NCBI GenBank assembly: GCA_001447805.1
Contig: CP013099.1
Span: 1,922,001-1,986,000, forward strand
DNA from: Candidatus Tenderia electrophaga
Lineage (GTDB): Bacteria; Pseudomonadota; Gammaproteobacteria; Tenderiales; Tenderiaceae
Length of the DNA stretch: 64,000 nt
Reading direction: 5' to 3'
The notes under the pieces were generated by a model. It was given only the letters and a program-made list of their open reading frames with translations. It did not search any database and was not told the DNA's origin. The translations under genes and the position numbers were made by a program. Position 1 is the first letter of the stretch, and each line of letters opens with the position of its first letter. Positions 36,195-46,200 of this stretch are shown here, in pieces.

Positions 36195-37521
36195 ACACTC
36201 CATGGCCGCCACGGCGGTCATACCGACCGTGTCCCTGTGGCACAGCGTGGTCTATAACGTGATGCATGTGTTGCCCGCGTATAGCCGGGGTTTGTTCACG
36301 CCCAACAAATTCTGGACCGGGTTATGGGATCGCCTGCAACCTGATCCTGCGGCGGTGAAGTTTGTCAGCCGCCTGCGCAAGAAGTATCACAGCGATTATC
36401 TTTATATACATGTGTTGACCAAAAAGTCCTTGCTGGTGCTGGACCCGGACGGTATCAGGCACGTGCTGGACCATTCTCCCGATATCTACGCCGATGCCAA
36501 GTTGAAACGCAAGGGGATGTCGCATTTTCAGCCTGACGCCGTGACTATCTCGCGCGGCGAGGCCTGGCGCGATCGGCGGCGCTTCAACGAAAGCGTGCTG
36601 GATTCCGGCCAGGCCCTGCATCGCCATGCCGATCAATTTCTCGACATCATCAACGGCGAAACCCGGCATGTGTTGCAATCAAAGCAACTGAAATGGTCGG
36701 ATTGGGCCGACCTGTTTGACCAGATCACCCTACAGGTGATCTTCGGTAAGGGCATTCGCGACAATACATCCTTGCAGGCCCTGCGTCAGCTGATGCGCCA
36801 GAGCAATCGTGGCTTTGGATTGGATAAATCCAGTCAGTTCGACGCCTTTTATGACAATATCCAGCGCCGCCGTGAAAGCGCGCCCGATACCTCCTTGGCA
36901 GGCCTGTGCAAGCACGCCCCGGTGACTGAGGTCACTAAACCGGATAATCAGATCCCACACTGGATGTTCGCCATGGCCGATACCCTGGCGATCAATACCG
37001 CCCGTGCCCTGGCCTTGATTACGAGCCATAGCGAAGCCGAGCAGGCGGTGCGGGAGGAAATGGCCGCTACGCGGCTAAACACCGCGGCGGCTGTCCGCAG
37101 TCTGACCTATCTGCGGGGCTGTGTGCAGGAGGCCATGCGTTTGTGGCCCACCACGCCCACCTTGGTGCGCGAAACCTTACAAGACGACCGACTCGGCGGT
37201 GCGCCGGTGGCCAAAGGCACACAGGTGCTCATACTCAACAGCTTCAATCACCGCGACCGGGAACAACTGGATTTCGCCGACCGCTTTGAACCGCAACGCT
37301 GGCAGCAGGGCGACAGTATAAATTATCGTTTCAATCATCTCAGTAACGGAGCTCAGGTATGTGCCGGCAAGGAATTGGCCCTGTTTATGGCCACCGCCGT
37401 GTTGGCCAAGTTGCTGGCCACGCATCGTTTTGCGCTGCAACGGCCGATGCTGGATCGGCGTAAACCGCTGCCTTACCTGTATAACCATTTCAAGCTGAGT
37501 TTTTCTATCAGGCCTATATAG
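36172..37521 (+). CDS. Cytochrome P450 with atypical haem-binding loop
   Basis: 449 residues. The K-helix ExxR is present (QEAMRLWPTTPTLVRET), with a PERF-like DRFEPQRW. The haem ligand is Cys397 in LSNGAQVCAGKELAL; compared with FxxGxRxCxG, the Phe is Leu and the Arg is Gln. The I-helix reads FAMADTLAINTARA, keeping an acid-Thr pair but not the usual Gly. P450s beside COX/alpha-DOX-type enzymes in fungi and plants rearrange hydroperoxides without external reductant, and the altered loop fits such a role; this is inference. No ferredoxin partner is adjacent. Its start lies inside the dioxygenase gene; ATG 36202 is an alternative. Confidence 0.87.
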   Translation: MPPSVSLKHSMAATAVIPTVSLWHSVVYNVMHVLPAYSRGLFTPNKFWTGLWDRLQPDPAAVKFVSRLRKKYHSDYLYIHVLTKKSLLVLDPDGIRHVLDHSPDIYADAKLKRKGMSHFQPDAVTISRGEAWRDRRRFNESVLDSGQALHRHADQFLDIINGETRHVLQSKQLKWSDWADLFDQITLQVIFGKGIRDNTSLQALRQLMRQSNRGFGLDKSSQFDAFYDNIQRRRESAPDTSLAGLCKHAPVTEVTKPDNQIPHWMFAMADTLAINTARALALITSHSEAEQAVREEMAATRLNTAAAVRSLTYLRGCVQEAMRLWPTTPTLVRETLQDDRLGGAPVAKGTQVLILNSFNHRDREQLDFADRFEPQRWQQGDSINYRFNHLSNGAQVCAGKELALFMATAVLAKLLATHRFALQRPMLDRRKPLPYLYNHFKLSFSIRPI

Positions 37522-37565
37522 CCGTGAAAACAAACGCGTGGCGAATTAAACCGGGAGGTAACAGG

Positions 37566-38021
37566 GTGCATCCAAGCGTGGCCAAATTCCTGGAGATGTC
37601 GCAGGCGGAACTGGACGAGATTTACAAGGGCGCCATTGCCGGTGTGGTGCCCGACGGTAATACCCGCGGCACCGCCATTGTCGGCGGCAGCTTGCTCGCT
37701 AAACTCTACGCCCGTGTTGCCAACCTGTTTTTTTGGCAAGGCAAGGTGTTCGATATTTTCTGTCCGCCGGATCAGGGTATCCTAATTAATAAGGTCACGC
37801 CCTTCAGTCTTACGTTCGTCATTGCCAAGGTATATAAGCAGGCCAGTTGGCTGGATGGCGCCGAGACCATTGTCATCGATTATTCCACCACCTCGTTCTT
37901 CGCCAAAAAGGTGCGCGACGAAATCCGCCAGGTTGAGCCCGGCGTCTATTTGGGCAAGGTGTGGTGGGGTAAAAAGCGCATCCTGGATTTCGCCCTGGAA
38001 GTGATCGCAGAACGGCCGTGA
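37566..38021 (+). CDS. Conserved accessory protein of the haem-dioxygenase operon
   Basis: 151 residues from GTG 37566, chosen for GGGAGGT 6 bases upstream; GTG 37524 is an alternative. Recognisable blocks are GVVPDGNTRGTAIVGGSLLA, FFWQGKVFD, ASWLDGAETIVIDYSTTS and RDEIRQVEPGVYLGKVWWG. I recall this GTA / WxGKxF / DGxxxIVIDYS / RDEIRxVxPGxYLG pattern from small proteins found beside or fused to oxidative enzymes. I know of no assigned function. There is no signal peptide. It may be a lipocalin-like ligand carrier, but that is a guess. It overlaps the next gene by four bases. Confidence 0.8.
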   Translation: MHPSVAKFLEMSQAELDEIYKGAIAGVVPDGNTRGTAIVGGSLLAKLYARVANLFFWQGKVFDIFCPPDQGILINKVTPFSLTFVIAKVYKQASWLDGAETIVIDYSTTSFFAKKVRDEIRQVEPGVYLGKVWWGKKRILDFALEVIAERP

Positions 38022-39514
38022 CGATGAAGCCGGCCAGACTGGATAAGGCGCGACGCTGGTTATATCTCCTGTTGGTGCTGCCTACACTGTTGATGTTGGT
38101 GTTCGCACTCTATCTCTGGGGCCGATTTGGCGGCGACCGGCCGGTGGAGTACGCCGATCCGGCGGAGCACTTCAAATACGGCTCCACCGGCGGCGAGCGT
38201 GAATCGGGCTTTCCGTATTGGGTCTTTCAGGCCTTGCCCCATGTCTGTGCCCAGCACCTGCCCGGCGCCGGTTATGCATCCTTGGGCATGATCTTCGAAG
38301 CGGGCAAGCGTCTGCCGGTAGGTATGTCCATGCGCCATCACCTGGGCTTGGAACGGGTGTTCCTGAACTGCGCCGTCTGCCACACCAGCACAGTGCGCGA
38401 CACGCCGGCCTCAGAAGCCAGGCTCTATCTGGCCATGCCCGCCAATCGTTTCAATGTCATGGCCTTCGAAGACTTCTTTTTTAACTGTGCCAAGGATGAA
38501 AAATTCAGCAAGGCGCATATTATTCCCCAGGTGCGGCATTTGCTGCAGCAGCAGGGTGAAGACCTCGATTTGCTGGAACGCTATGTGGTGTATCCCTTGG
38601 CGGTCTGGATTATGCGCGAACGCCTGCTGATGCTGGCCGGCCGGTTTGAATGGGCACAGCACCAGCATGACTGGGGACCGGGGCGGGTCGACACCTTCAA
38701 TGTGGCCAAGGTGCTGTTTAACTTTCCCATGGAGCAACTGGCCGAGCACGAGCAGAACGCCCCGGCGGATTTTCCCTCGATATGGAATCAGGCGCCGCGC
38801 CAGGGTATGCAACTGCATTGGGACGGTAACAACACGCTGCTGGCGGAGCGCGACAAGAGCGCCGCCTTCGGCACCGGTACCACGCCGCCCACCCTGGATG
38901 TGGACGCCGTCGGGCGGGTGGAGCAATGGCTGATGCAAAAACAGGCGCCGCCCTATCCGTACGCCATCGATCAGGCCGCGGCCGAACACGGCGCCGCGAT
39001 CTATCAAGAATATTGTGCTGATTGCCACGGCGCCGGCCCCCGTGATTTCAGCGGTGCGTATGTGGGCAAGGTCACGCCTATCGAGGCAATCGGCACCGAC
39101 CGTCACCGACTCGACAGCTACAGCTATGCGCTGGCCGTCAATCAGGCCACCCTGTACGCCGGCTATCCCTGGCGCTTCAGCCATTTCCGCAAGACCTTCG
39201 GTTACGCCAACATGCCGCTGGACGGCATCTGGCTGCGCGCGCCGTATTTGCACAACGGTTCGGTGCCGAGCTTGCGTGATCTATTGGAACCGGCGGCGCA
39301 GCGCCCGGCGGTATTTTATCGCGGTTACGACGTCTACGATCAGACGCGGGTGGGGTTTGTGAACGATGTGGCCAGTGAAAACGGCATGTCGTACTTTCGC
39401 TATGACACCGCCGTACCCGGCAACTCCAATCACGGTCACGAAGGCCCGGCCTATGGCACCAATCTGGCGGCGCAAGACAAACAGGCCTTGGTGGAATATC
39501 TCAAGACGTTTTAG
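38018..39514 (+). CDS. Membrane-anchored di-haem c-type cytochrome 1
   Basis: 498 residues. One N-terminal membrane helix (YLLLVLPTLLMLVFALYLWG) leads to a periplasmic region with two haem-binding sites, CAVCH at 118 and CADCH at 333. The segment APYLHNGSVPSLRDLLEP near the C-terminus recalls the cytochrome c peroxidase/RoxA (rubber dioxygenase) superfamily, which also carries two c-haems. It may be an electron-transfer partner or itself an oxygenase. The GTG start overlaps the previous stop (GTGA); ATG 38024 is also possible. It is clearly a paralogue of the next gene. Confidence 0.85.
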   Translation: MTMKPARLDKARRWLYLLLVLPTLLMLVFALYLWGRFGGDRPVEYADPAEHFKYGSTGGERESGFPYWVFQALPHVCAQHLPGAGYASLGMIFEAGKRLPVGMSMRHHLGLERVFLNCAVCHTSTVRDTPASEARLYLAMPANRFNVMAFEDFFFNCAKDEKFSKAHIIPQVRHLLQQQGEDLDLLERYVVYPLAVWIMRERLLMLAGRFEWAQHQHDWGPGRVDTFNVAKVLFNFPMEQLAEHEQNAPADFPSIWNQAPRQGMQLHWDGNNTLLAERDKSAAFGTGTTPPTLDVDAVGRVEQWLMQKQAPPYPYAIDQAAAEHGAAIYQEYCADCHGAGPRDFSGAYVGKVTPIEAIGTDRHRLDSYSYALAVNQATLYAGYPWRFSHFRKTFGYANMPLDGIWLRAPYLHNGSVPSLRDLLEPAAQRPAVFYRGYDVYDQTRVGFVNDVASENGMSYFRYDTAVPGNSNHGHEGPAYGTNLAAQDKQALVEYLKTF

Positions 39515-39536
39515 TCCAGCCTGAGGGAGAGCGCGG

Positions 39537-41006
39537 ATGGCACGTCCCAAACAGCCGACACAGCATCACAGCAAATTGCTCATCTGGCTCATGGTCTTGG
39601 CCGCCCTGGCGGTGGTCGGCGGGTTGTTTACCTGGTACAAATTCTTCCGCGAACTGCCGCAACCCGAGTGGGTCATGTCCAGTCCGGACATGCGGTTTAA
39701 ATACGGCTCCATCGGCGCCGAACATGATGCCGGCATTCCGTATTGGATCTTCTATGTCATGCCGCGCGTATTCGCCGACAAACTGCCCGGCCCCGGCGGC
39801 TGGGCGTCACTGGGCGTGGCCTGGGAACAGGGCCAGGAGTTGCCGGTGGGTTTTACCAAGAAGGTCATCGGATTTCCCCGCGTCGCCAACAATTGTGCCG
39901 TGTGTCATACGGTGAGTTATCGTACCCGGCTCAATGAAAACCCCCGTTTTGTGACCGCCGGCCCGGCCCATACCGATGTGCAGGGCTATTTCCGCTTTCT
40001 TATCGACGCGGCGCGCGATCCGCGTTTCGAGCCCGATACGCTTATGCACGAGATCGAGTTGGTCACCGATCTAAGCTTTGTCGACAGTATGATTTACCGC
40101 TTTCTGCTCATTCCCATTACCAAGAAACGCCTGCTGGAGCGGGAACACCAGTTCCAGTGGATTTATCGCCCGGACTTTCCCGATTGGGGGCGCGGCCGTG
40201 ATGATGCCATGAACCTGACCAAGTATTTCATGATCGAGTTTCCCATGGACGATACCTTCGGCCCCACCGACATGCCGGCGATCTGGAATCTGAACAAATA
40301 TGACCCGGACAAGGGCCATACCCTGAATTGGGCCGGCGACAGCCACGATGCCCATTCAGTGGTCATCGATTCCGCCCTGGGCGTGCTCGGCGCCGAACCC
40401 CATGATCATGACGACTTTCAGCGCCAAGTCGAGTGGCTGCTGGAGTATCTGGGTAATAAAGCGCCGCCCGAGTTTCCCTTTCCCATCGATAGGCAACTGG
40501 CGGCTCAGGGCGGGGCAGTGTTTGAGCGCAGCTGTGCGCGCTGCCATGACAGCGCCAAGACCGGCACGCGCCTGCCCTTAGAAACGGTTGATACTGATCC
40601 GGGGCGTCTGCAGAGTTGGAGCAAGGAGGCCGCCATCGCTGCGAATAAAGTGGTGCGCGACATGGGCATCAAGCGGCGTGGACTGGTCGAACAGACCCTG
40701 GATGGGTATAACGCAGTGTTTCTCGACGGCATCTGGTTGCGTGCCCCCTATCTGCACAATGGCTCGGTACCGAGCCTGCGCGACCTGCTCAAGCCGGCCG
40801 CCCAGCGTCCCACAGTATTCTGGCGCGGTTACGATCTCTACGATCCGGTCGCTATGGGCTTTGTCAGCCAGGGGGCTGACGCACAGCGTATTGGCACGCG
40901 CTTAGATGTGAACAGCAAGAGTGGCAGCAATCAAGGACATGAATTTGGCACCGATCTGCCTGGCGCGGACAAACAGGCCCTACTAGAGTATTTGAAGACT
41001 TTGTGA
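39537..41006 (+). CDS. Membrane-anchored di-haem c-type cytochrome 2
   Basis: 489 residues with the same plan as its upstream neighbour: one N-terminal helix (LIWLMVLAALAVVGGLFTWY), CAVCH at 120, CARCH at 333, then APYLHNGSVPSLRDLLKPAA and GTDLPGADKQALLEYLKTL. The haem spacing is nearly identical in the two (about 215 residues). Tandem duplication followed by divergence is the simplest origin. Keeping both suggests an obligate pair or relay. 22 bases separate the two genes, with GGGAGAG before this ATG. Confidence 0.85.
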   Translation: MARPKQPTQHHSKLLIWLMVLAALAVVGGLFTWYKFFRELPQPEWVMSSPDMRFKYGSIGAEHDAGIPYWIFYVMPRVFADKLPGPGGWASLGVAWEQGQELPVGFTKKVIGFPRVANNCAVCHTVSYRTRLNENPRFVTAGPAHTDVQGYFRFLIDAARDPRFEPDTLMHEIELVTDLSFVDSMIYRFLLIPITKKRLLEREHQFQWIYRPDFPDWGRGRDDAMNLTKYFMIEFPMDDTFGPTDMPAIWNLNKYDPDKGHTLNWAGDSHDAHSVVIDSALGVLGAEPHDHDDFQRQVEWLLEYLGNKAPPEFPFPIDRQLAAQGGAVFERSCARCHDSAKTGTRLPLETVDTDPGRLQSWSKEAAIAANKVVRDMGIKRRGLVEQTLDGYNAVFLDGIWLRAPYLHNGSVPSLRDLLKPAAQRPTVFWRGYDLYDPVAMGFVSQGADAQRIGTRLDVNSKSGSNQGHEFGTDLPGADKQALLEYLKTL

Positions 41007-41040
41007 AGGAAAATGTCATATGTCTGGATTGGAGTGAGGG

Positions 41041-41535
41041 GTGAGCGATGTCGGCGTAATCAAAACCTTCGCCCAGGTGGCGGGACTGGGGGGACTCGCC
41101 CTGGTGCTGGTATTGTTCGTGTTTCGCGATGTGATTCGCAAAGACATCTTCGCCCGACTCACCAAGCGGCAGTCTTATCAGCTGTTTCGGCTGATCATCA
41201 TCGTCACGTCGCTGTTATCGGTAACGGGCATGGGCGCGTGGGTGTATGTATCGCAGGACCCCCCCAAACCCACCAGTAGCCGGGTGGTTATCAGCGGCAG
41301 CGTCAGCGGACCCAACGGCGAGCCGCTGCGCGGCGTGATTATTACTGCAGATCATTATCCCTTTCGCGCTGTCAGCAACACCGACGGCAGTTTTGCCGAA
41401 AGCCTACTGCTGCCGCAACGCAACGAACCGGTGACCTTGAGGGCCTATCATGAGGGGTATCTAACCAGTGAGACCTCAATCACCGTCGCGCAGGAGAACC
41501 CACAGGTGGATATTGTCATGAAGGAACGCCCATGA
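41041..41535 (+). CDS. Membrane protein with carboxypeptidase-regulatory-like domain
   Basis: 164 residues. Two membrane helices (GLGGLALVLVLFVFRDVI; LFRLIIIVTSLLSVTGMGAW) are followed by a periplasmic beta-sandwich typical of carboxypeptidase-regulatory-like domains: VVISGSVSGPNGEPLRGVII and FRAVSNTDGSFAESLLLP. Such domains mediate binding or stabilise envelope complexes. The start is GTG, with GGAGTGAG upstream, 34 bases after the second cytochrome. It overlaps the barrel gene by four bases (ATGA), so inner- and outer-membrane parts are made together. Confidence 0.78.
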   Translation: MSDVGVIKTFAQVAGLGGLALVLVLFVFRDVIRKDIFARLTKRQSYQLFRLIIIVTSLLSVTGMGAWVYVSQDPPKPTSSRVVISGSVSGPNGEPLRGVIITADHYPFRAVSNTDGSFAESLLLPQRNEPVTLRAYHEGYLTSETSITVAQENPQVDIVMKERP

Positions 41536-42992
41536 AACTCACGCGCTGCCGCATGGAATGCCTGGCCTTATGGCTGTTGCTTGCCCTGATGGTATGCAGC
41601 CACGCATCGGCCCGTGAAATCAGACTGCAAGGCACGGTCACCTGCAAGGAACAAGGCGATGTAGGCGCACGCCCGGCGCAGGCGGTATTGGTGGTGCCGC
41701 GCCAGTTCGTGAGCCAGGCTCGCTTGTCGGATGACCAAGGTCTGTATGTGTTCGATCTGCCCGCGGCCAGGATAATCGACCAAGCCACCACGCTCCACTT
41801 TCGCAATGCAGGGCAGGAGATCGGCCAGCGCACGGAGCAGATTTGGGAGTCCGAGTTGCGGCGCTTTCAAGATCGTTATGTCTATTTCCCCGACACGGCC
41901 GAAGTCGAGGTGCCATGCAAGGTGGCCGAGGATACGCCGCAAGTTATGCAGCAACAATTGGCGCTGTTTTCCCAGCAAACGGAACAGGCGCGTGTGCTGC
42001 TCGATTCCAGTGCCGCGGCCGGCGGCGCCACCGTACTAGCTTCACTGCCCAGCGTCGCCGGGGCCGCGGCGGGTGGCCCGGCCCTGCCGGGCGGTGTGTT
42101 CAGCGTGGTCGGGCTGTCGCCGTCCGACGCGGTGGCGGGGCGACTGTCCAGTATCGCCCTGAGCGCCAAAACGACCGCCCCCGGATTCGCCTTTGCGCCG
42201 ACGCGCAACATCACCGATGCGAGCTTTTGGAATGCCGCCGCCCTGGCGCTGTCCTTGCGTCGCGGCGTGAATGTGGCCAGTGATTTCGATGAATTTTCCC
42301 GTCTCAGCCTGGCGGCCGGCGTGGGGGATCGCTACGGCCTTGGTATCGGTGTGATCAAGCTCAAGCAGGAAGATCGGCGCACCGCCACCCTGGATATAGG
42401 CACCCCCCATACCCGCTCATTTAGGTTTAGTGAAACGGGCGTGTATTTGTCGGGCGCCGCACGGCTCAACCGCGATGCCGATCGGCCCTTGGCCATCGGG
42501 ATAACACTCAAGCATATGAGCCAGGAGCTGGATTTGGCCCGGCTCGGTGACCAAGTCACCAATCTGGGGCCGGACGACCCCACATGGGACTACAACAGTG
42601 TCTACGTATCAAAGAACGATATGGATGTTTCGCTCAATTACCGCGTCAATCAACACGCCAACATCGGCCTGGCGCTGATGAGTCTGTTGAACCGGAAACT
42701 AACAGACGGGGACGGCAACGAGCGCGACCAACGCGCTGTCGGACTCGGAATCAGCATTATGCAGGGGCGTACTCACTACGGCGTCGACCTCATTCATCGC
42801 GAGGTGGAGGGTAGCGATATCGCCCTCGGTGTCAATACCGTCCCCTTTGCCCATGGCCACATCAGCGCGGGTTACGACAGCACCTACAATAACTATAGTG
42901 TCGGTTTCGGTTATTACTGGTTTCGGTATAGCTATAGCGATGATGATCTGTTTAACAGCACCCATATGGTTGGCGTGGAGTACATATTCTGA
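41532..42992 (+). CDS. Outer-membrane beta-barrel protein with N-terminal regulatory-like domain
   Basis: 486 residues with a signal peptide (WLLLALMVCSHASA). Residues ~30-130 resemble another carboxypeptidase-regulatory-like sandwich with one disulfide-capable Cys pair. The last ~270 residues alternate polar and hydrophobic residues in amphipathic strands and end in Phe (MVGVEYIF), the outer-membrane insertion signal. It resembles conjugal-transfer TraF-like/FadL-like barrels only in general form. As the last gene of the operon it could import the lipid substrate or export the product; this is inference from position. Confidence 0.75.
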   Translation: MKLTRCRMECLALWLLLALMVCSHASAREIRLQGTVTCKEQGDVGARPAQAVLVVPRQFVSQARLSDDQGLYVFDLPAARIIDQATTLHFRNAGQEIGQRTEQIWESELRRFQDRYVYFPDTAEVEVPCKVAEDTPQVMQQQLALFSQQTEQARVLLDSSAAAGGATVLASLPSVAGAAAGGPALPGGVFSVVGLSPSDAVAGRLSSIALSAKTTAPGFAFAPTRNITDASFWNAAALALSLRRGVNVASDFDEFSRLSLAAGVGDRYGLGIGVIKLKQEDRRTATLDIGTPHTRSFRFSETGVYLSGAARLNRDADRPLAIGITLKHMSQELDLARLGDQVTNLGPDDPTWDYNSVYVSKNDMDVSLNYRVNQHANIGLALMSLLNRKLTDGDGNERDQRAVGLGISIMQGRTHYGVDLIHREVEGSDIALGVNTVPFAHGHISAGYDSTYNNYSVGFGYYWFRYSYSDDDLFNSTHMVGVEYIF

Positions 42993-43282
42993 TGCAAGAG
43001 GCGCGCAAAGAGTCGTGATTTAGCGACATTGTTTTTTTACATGCCGCCCTTGAATTGTGATTGAGCCTGGCTATAGTTAGCCCATTGGGCGGTAGACCTG
43101 TCGATTTGCACGTGGCTTTGCCAAGGGATGCATCGAGTCACTTAATTGGGTTCATATCGATACCGCCATTTGCCCTGATTATTCTAATAAGCCGGTCGCG
43201 ATACCGGCTGGTCCGGCGATCCGGCCACATGAACCGTCCGCTATGTTTGCCCACGCGTTTTCTCCAGGGAAAGGAGCACGAA

Positions 43283-46200
43283 ATGAGTGAAGCATTCAGA
43301 ACATCACCACGCGCTTTTCACATCATTCAATACGCCCTTGTCGCCATAGCGGCGGCAGGGTTGCTGGCCGGTTGTTTCCACGGCGGCGATGCGCCCGCTG
43401 TGGCGCAGAGCGATCAGGACCAGATCCAACCCACGGCGCAGACGGGCGTCGTCAGGAGTGTGATTCTGATCGATGCCGTGGCCCTGGCGCAGATCGGGGA
43501 GGATCTGGGTGCAGTGCGCGTGGATGTCACCAGAGGGGCGTCTCTGGTGGACAGCAAAACCATTGCGCTGGAATCCAGCGCCGAGGGCGGTGTGCGCGGC
43601 GACGCCTTTTTTGCCCTCAATCCCGGCGATTACAACGTATTGGCGACCTTGTTGAGTACCGAGGGGGGCGCCTTGCAGGGCTGTAGTCCGGGCAACGGAT
43701 TCGCATCGGTGCAAGCGAATCAAACCACCGAAATCAATGTCAATATTTTCTGCAACGGCGGTGAGACCGGCGGCTTGGATGTCATCGTCGGTGTGTCGCA
43801 GCGCCCCGTGATTGACGACTTGTTGATACGTCCCAGCAAATTCGCCCTGACCTGTAATCGCATCGGGCTACAGGTGGTCGTTGCCGGCGACGGCAGTGAT
43901 TTGACATACGACTGGTCGATTCAAAATGGCGACAGCGCGAATTTCTTCATCAACGCCACCGGCGCACGCGCCTATTTCGCCGCCGAGGCGGCCATGAGCT
44001 ATAGCGCCATGTTGAGTATCAGTGACAGCACCGGCGAGTCGACGTCTTTGTCGTTTCCCTTGCATATCAGCGCCGGGGACATTAGCGCGTGTTTGCAGCA
44101 GGACAGCGATGACGACACCATTCCCAACGTGGTCGACAATTGTCCGTCCACACCCAATCCCGGACAAGAGGACGCCGACAACGACGGCATCGGCGACGCC
44201 TGCGCCAATGCCGCCGACCTGGTCATCACGCGTGGCGGTATGACACCGCATCCCGGTGTTGCGGGTGAATCCCTGAGCCTGCACGCCGTGGTCATGAATC
44301 GCGGCGGCGCGGCATCGCCGCCCACCACGCTGCGCGGTTGTGCGCGCCGCGACAATACCTTTTGCAGTGCCGACAGCGCCGTGCCGGGACTGGCACCGGG
44401 CGAACAGACGACGGTGAATGCCACCGTGGCCGGCGACGCCACGTTAACGCGCGACAGCGATCAGCCCTACTATTTCGTCGCCACCGTGGACCCGGGCGGC
44501 AATGTACCCGAATCCATGGAAGACAATAACGACGCCGTGCTCAACCCGCTGTTCGTGGTCGTGCCTTTTATACCTGACCCGTTGGTGGCGGAGGATCATG
44601 ACGACATATTCGTCTTCCAAGACGCCAGGATCATCGCCACCGAGCGTGTCAGCTACCCCAACGGGGCCCCCGGCGACCGATCGGCGCCTGATCCCGAGGA
44701 GAAGGCAGGCGTGGAGGAAGACCCGCCCAGCGGCGCGCTGGCAGCCAAGGTCGATCCCTTGTTACGTGAGGAGATGGCCAACCTATCGGGCAGCGACATG
44801 ATACAGGCGGTATTGCTGTTGGAAGATCGTTTTCCCATGCGGCCCTTGCCTGAGTTGATCCGCGGCCTGTCGCGTTATTCCGAACGTAACCTGCCCTTGT
44901 TCGCGCGGCGCCAGGCGGCCTTCGAAGGACTCAGGCGGGCGCGCTTAAACGCCCAGGTGGAACTGCTCACCAATCTGGTCGGGCGTACCCAGCCGCAGCC
45001 GGGCGGTTCGAATGTTCCCCTCGGCGGCATCCGCTTGCAGGAATTTTTAAATCTGTCGGGCGCGCTGGTGGTCGAGCTGTCGGTGGACATGGTCAATGTC
45101 CTGGCCGATTTTGATGAGGTGCTGCATATCAACTCGGTCAATCAAAGCGGCGAATATTTGGACGACGGCATTACCACCAACGATATTATCGATGCGCGTC
45201 AACAGCTGCGTACCGATCCTTACTTCAATGCCGGGGCCGAGGGCGGCGGCTTTTATTTCGGTGTCATCGATAGCGGCGCGCGCATCAGCCACACCAATTT
45301 CAACAGTCCCGATCAGATTGACTTCTGGCGCGATTGCTTTCACACCACCAGCGTCACCTGCCAGGATACCGGCGATCCCGGCTGGGCGCCGGGTGACGGC
45401 GTCAATCACGGCACCAAGGTAATGGGCATCATTAACAGCAACAGCAATCTGGGCGGCAACTGGCGCGGCGTGGCCGACACCACTGCCGACTCGTGGGACG
45501 TTACCGACGACGGCGGTGCCGCCCCCAGTTGTCTGGCGGTACAGCGCGCACTCAATGCGGCGGCCCTGGTATCGGACAAGGTGGTGACCGCCTCGCTTTC
45601 CTGTGGCTCCGATTTCACCGATGCCACCGCGCAGGCCGCCGACGCCGCCTATGATGCAGGTATGTTGGTGTTTTTCGCCAACGGCAATGGCGGACCGGGC
45701 AGCGGCACAGTGAGTGCCCCGGGCGGCGCGCACAAGGTCATCGGCGTCGGCGCCTTCGATGTCTCCAGCGGCAATCAATATGCGGGTCAGTCGCGCGGCC
45801 CCACCAGCGACGGGCGCATCAAGCCTGATTTGCAGATGCCCACCAACACCGAGTCCACCTCCAATGCCGGCAATACGTCCCAGGGCACGATCTGTTGTAC
45901 CAGCGGCGCCACGCCCTATGCCTCGTCAACGGCCTTGCTGCTGACCGATTGGTTCGGCAATTTTCTCACCGCGCCGGGCAAGATCTACGCCATGCTGTTG
46001 AACTATGGCGAGAACCGTTTTGGCCAGATCGACAACACCGAAGGGGTGGGACCGGTGGAATTGGGCACCGGTGGGGTGCATTGGTCCGGTGCCCGTACCC
46101 TGAACGCATCGGGCCAGAACAGCTATGTCAACTTCACCGTGCCCGCCGGCACCGAGGATCTGCGCGCCGCCATCTGGTGGCCGGAGGGCGCGGCCGAGGC

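Noticed and set aside
43191-43208. GCCGGT/ACCGGC stem upstream of the S8 protease as a terminator for the barrel gene
   Set aside because: The stem is short (6 bp), has no T-run and lies ~200 bases after the stop.
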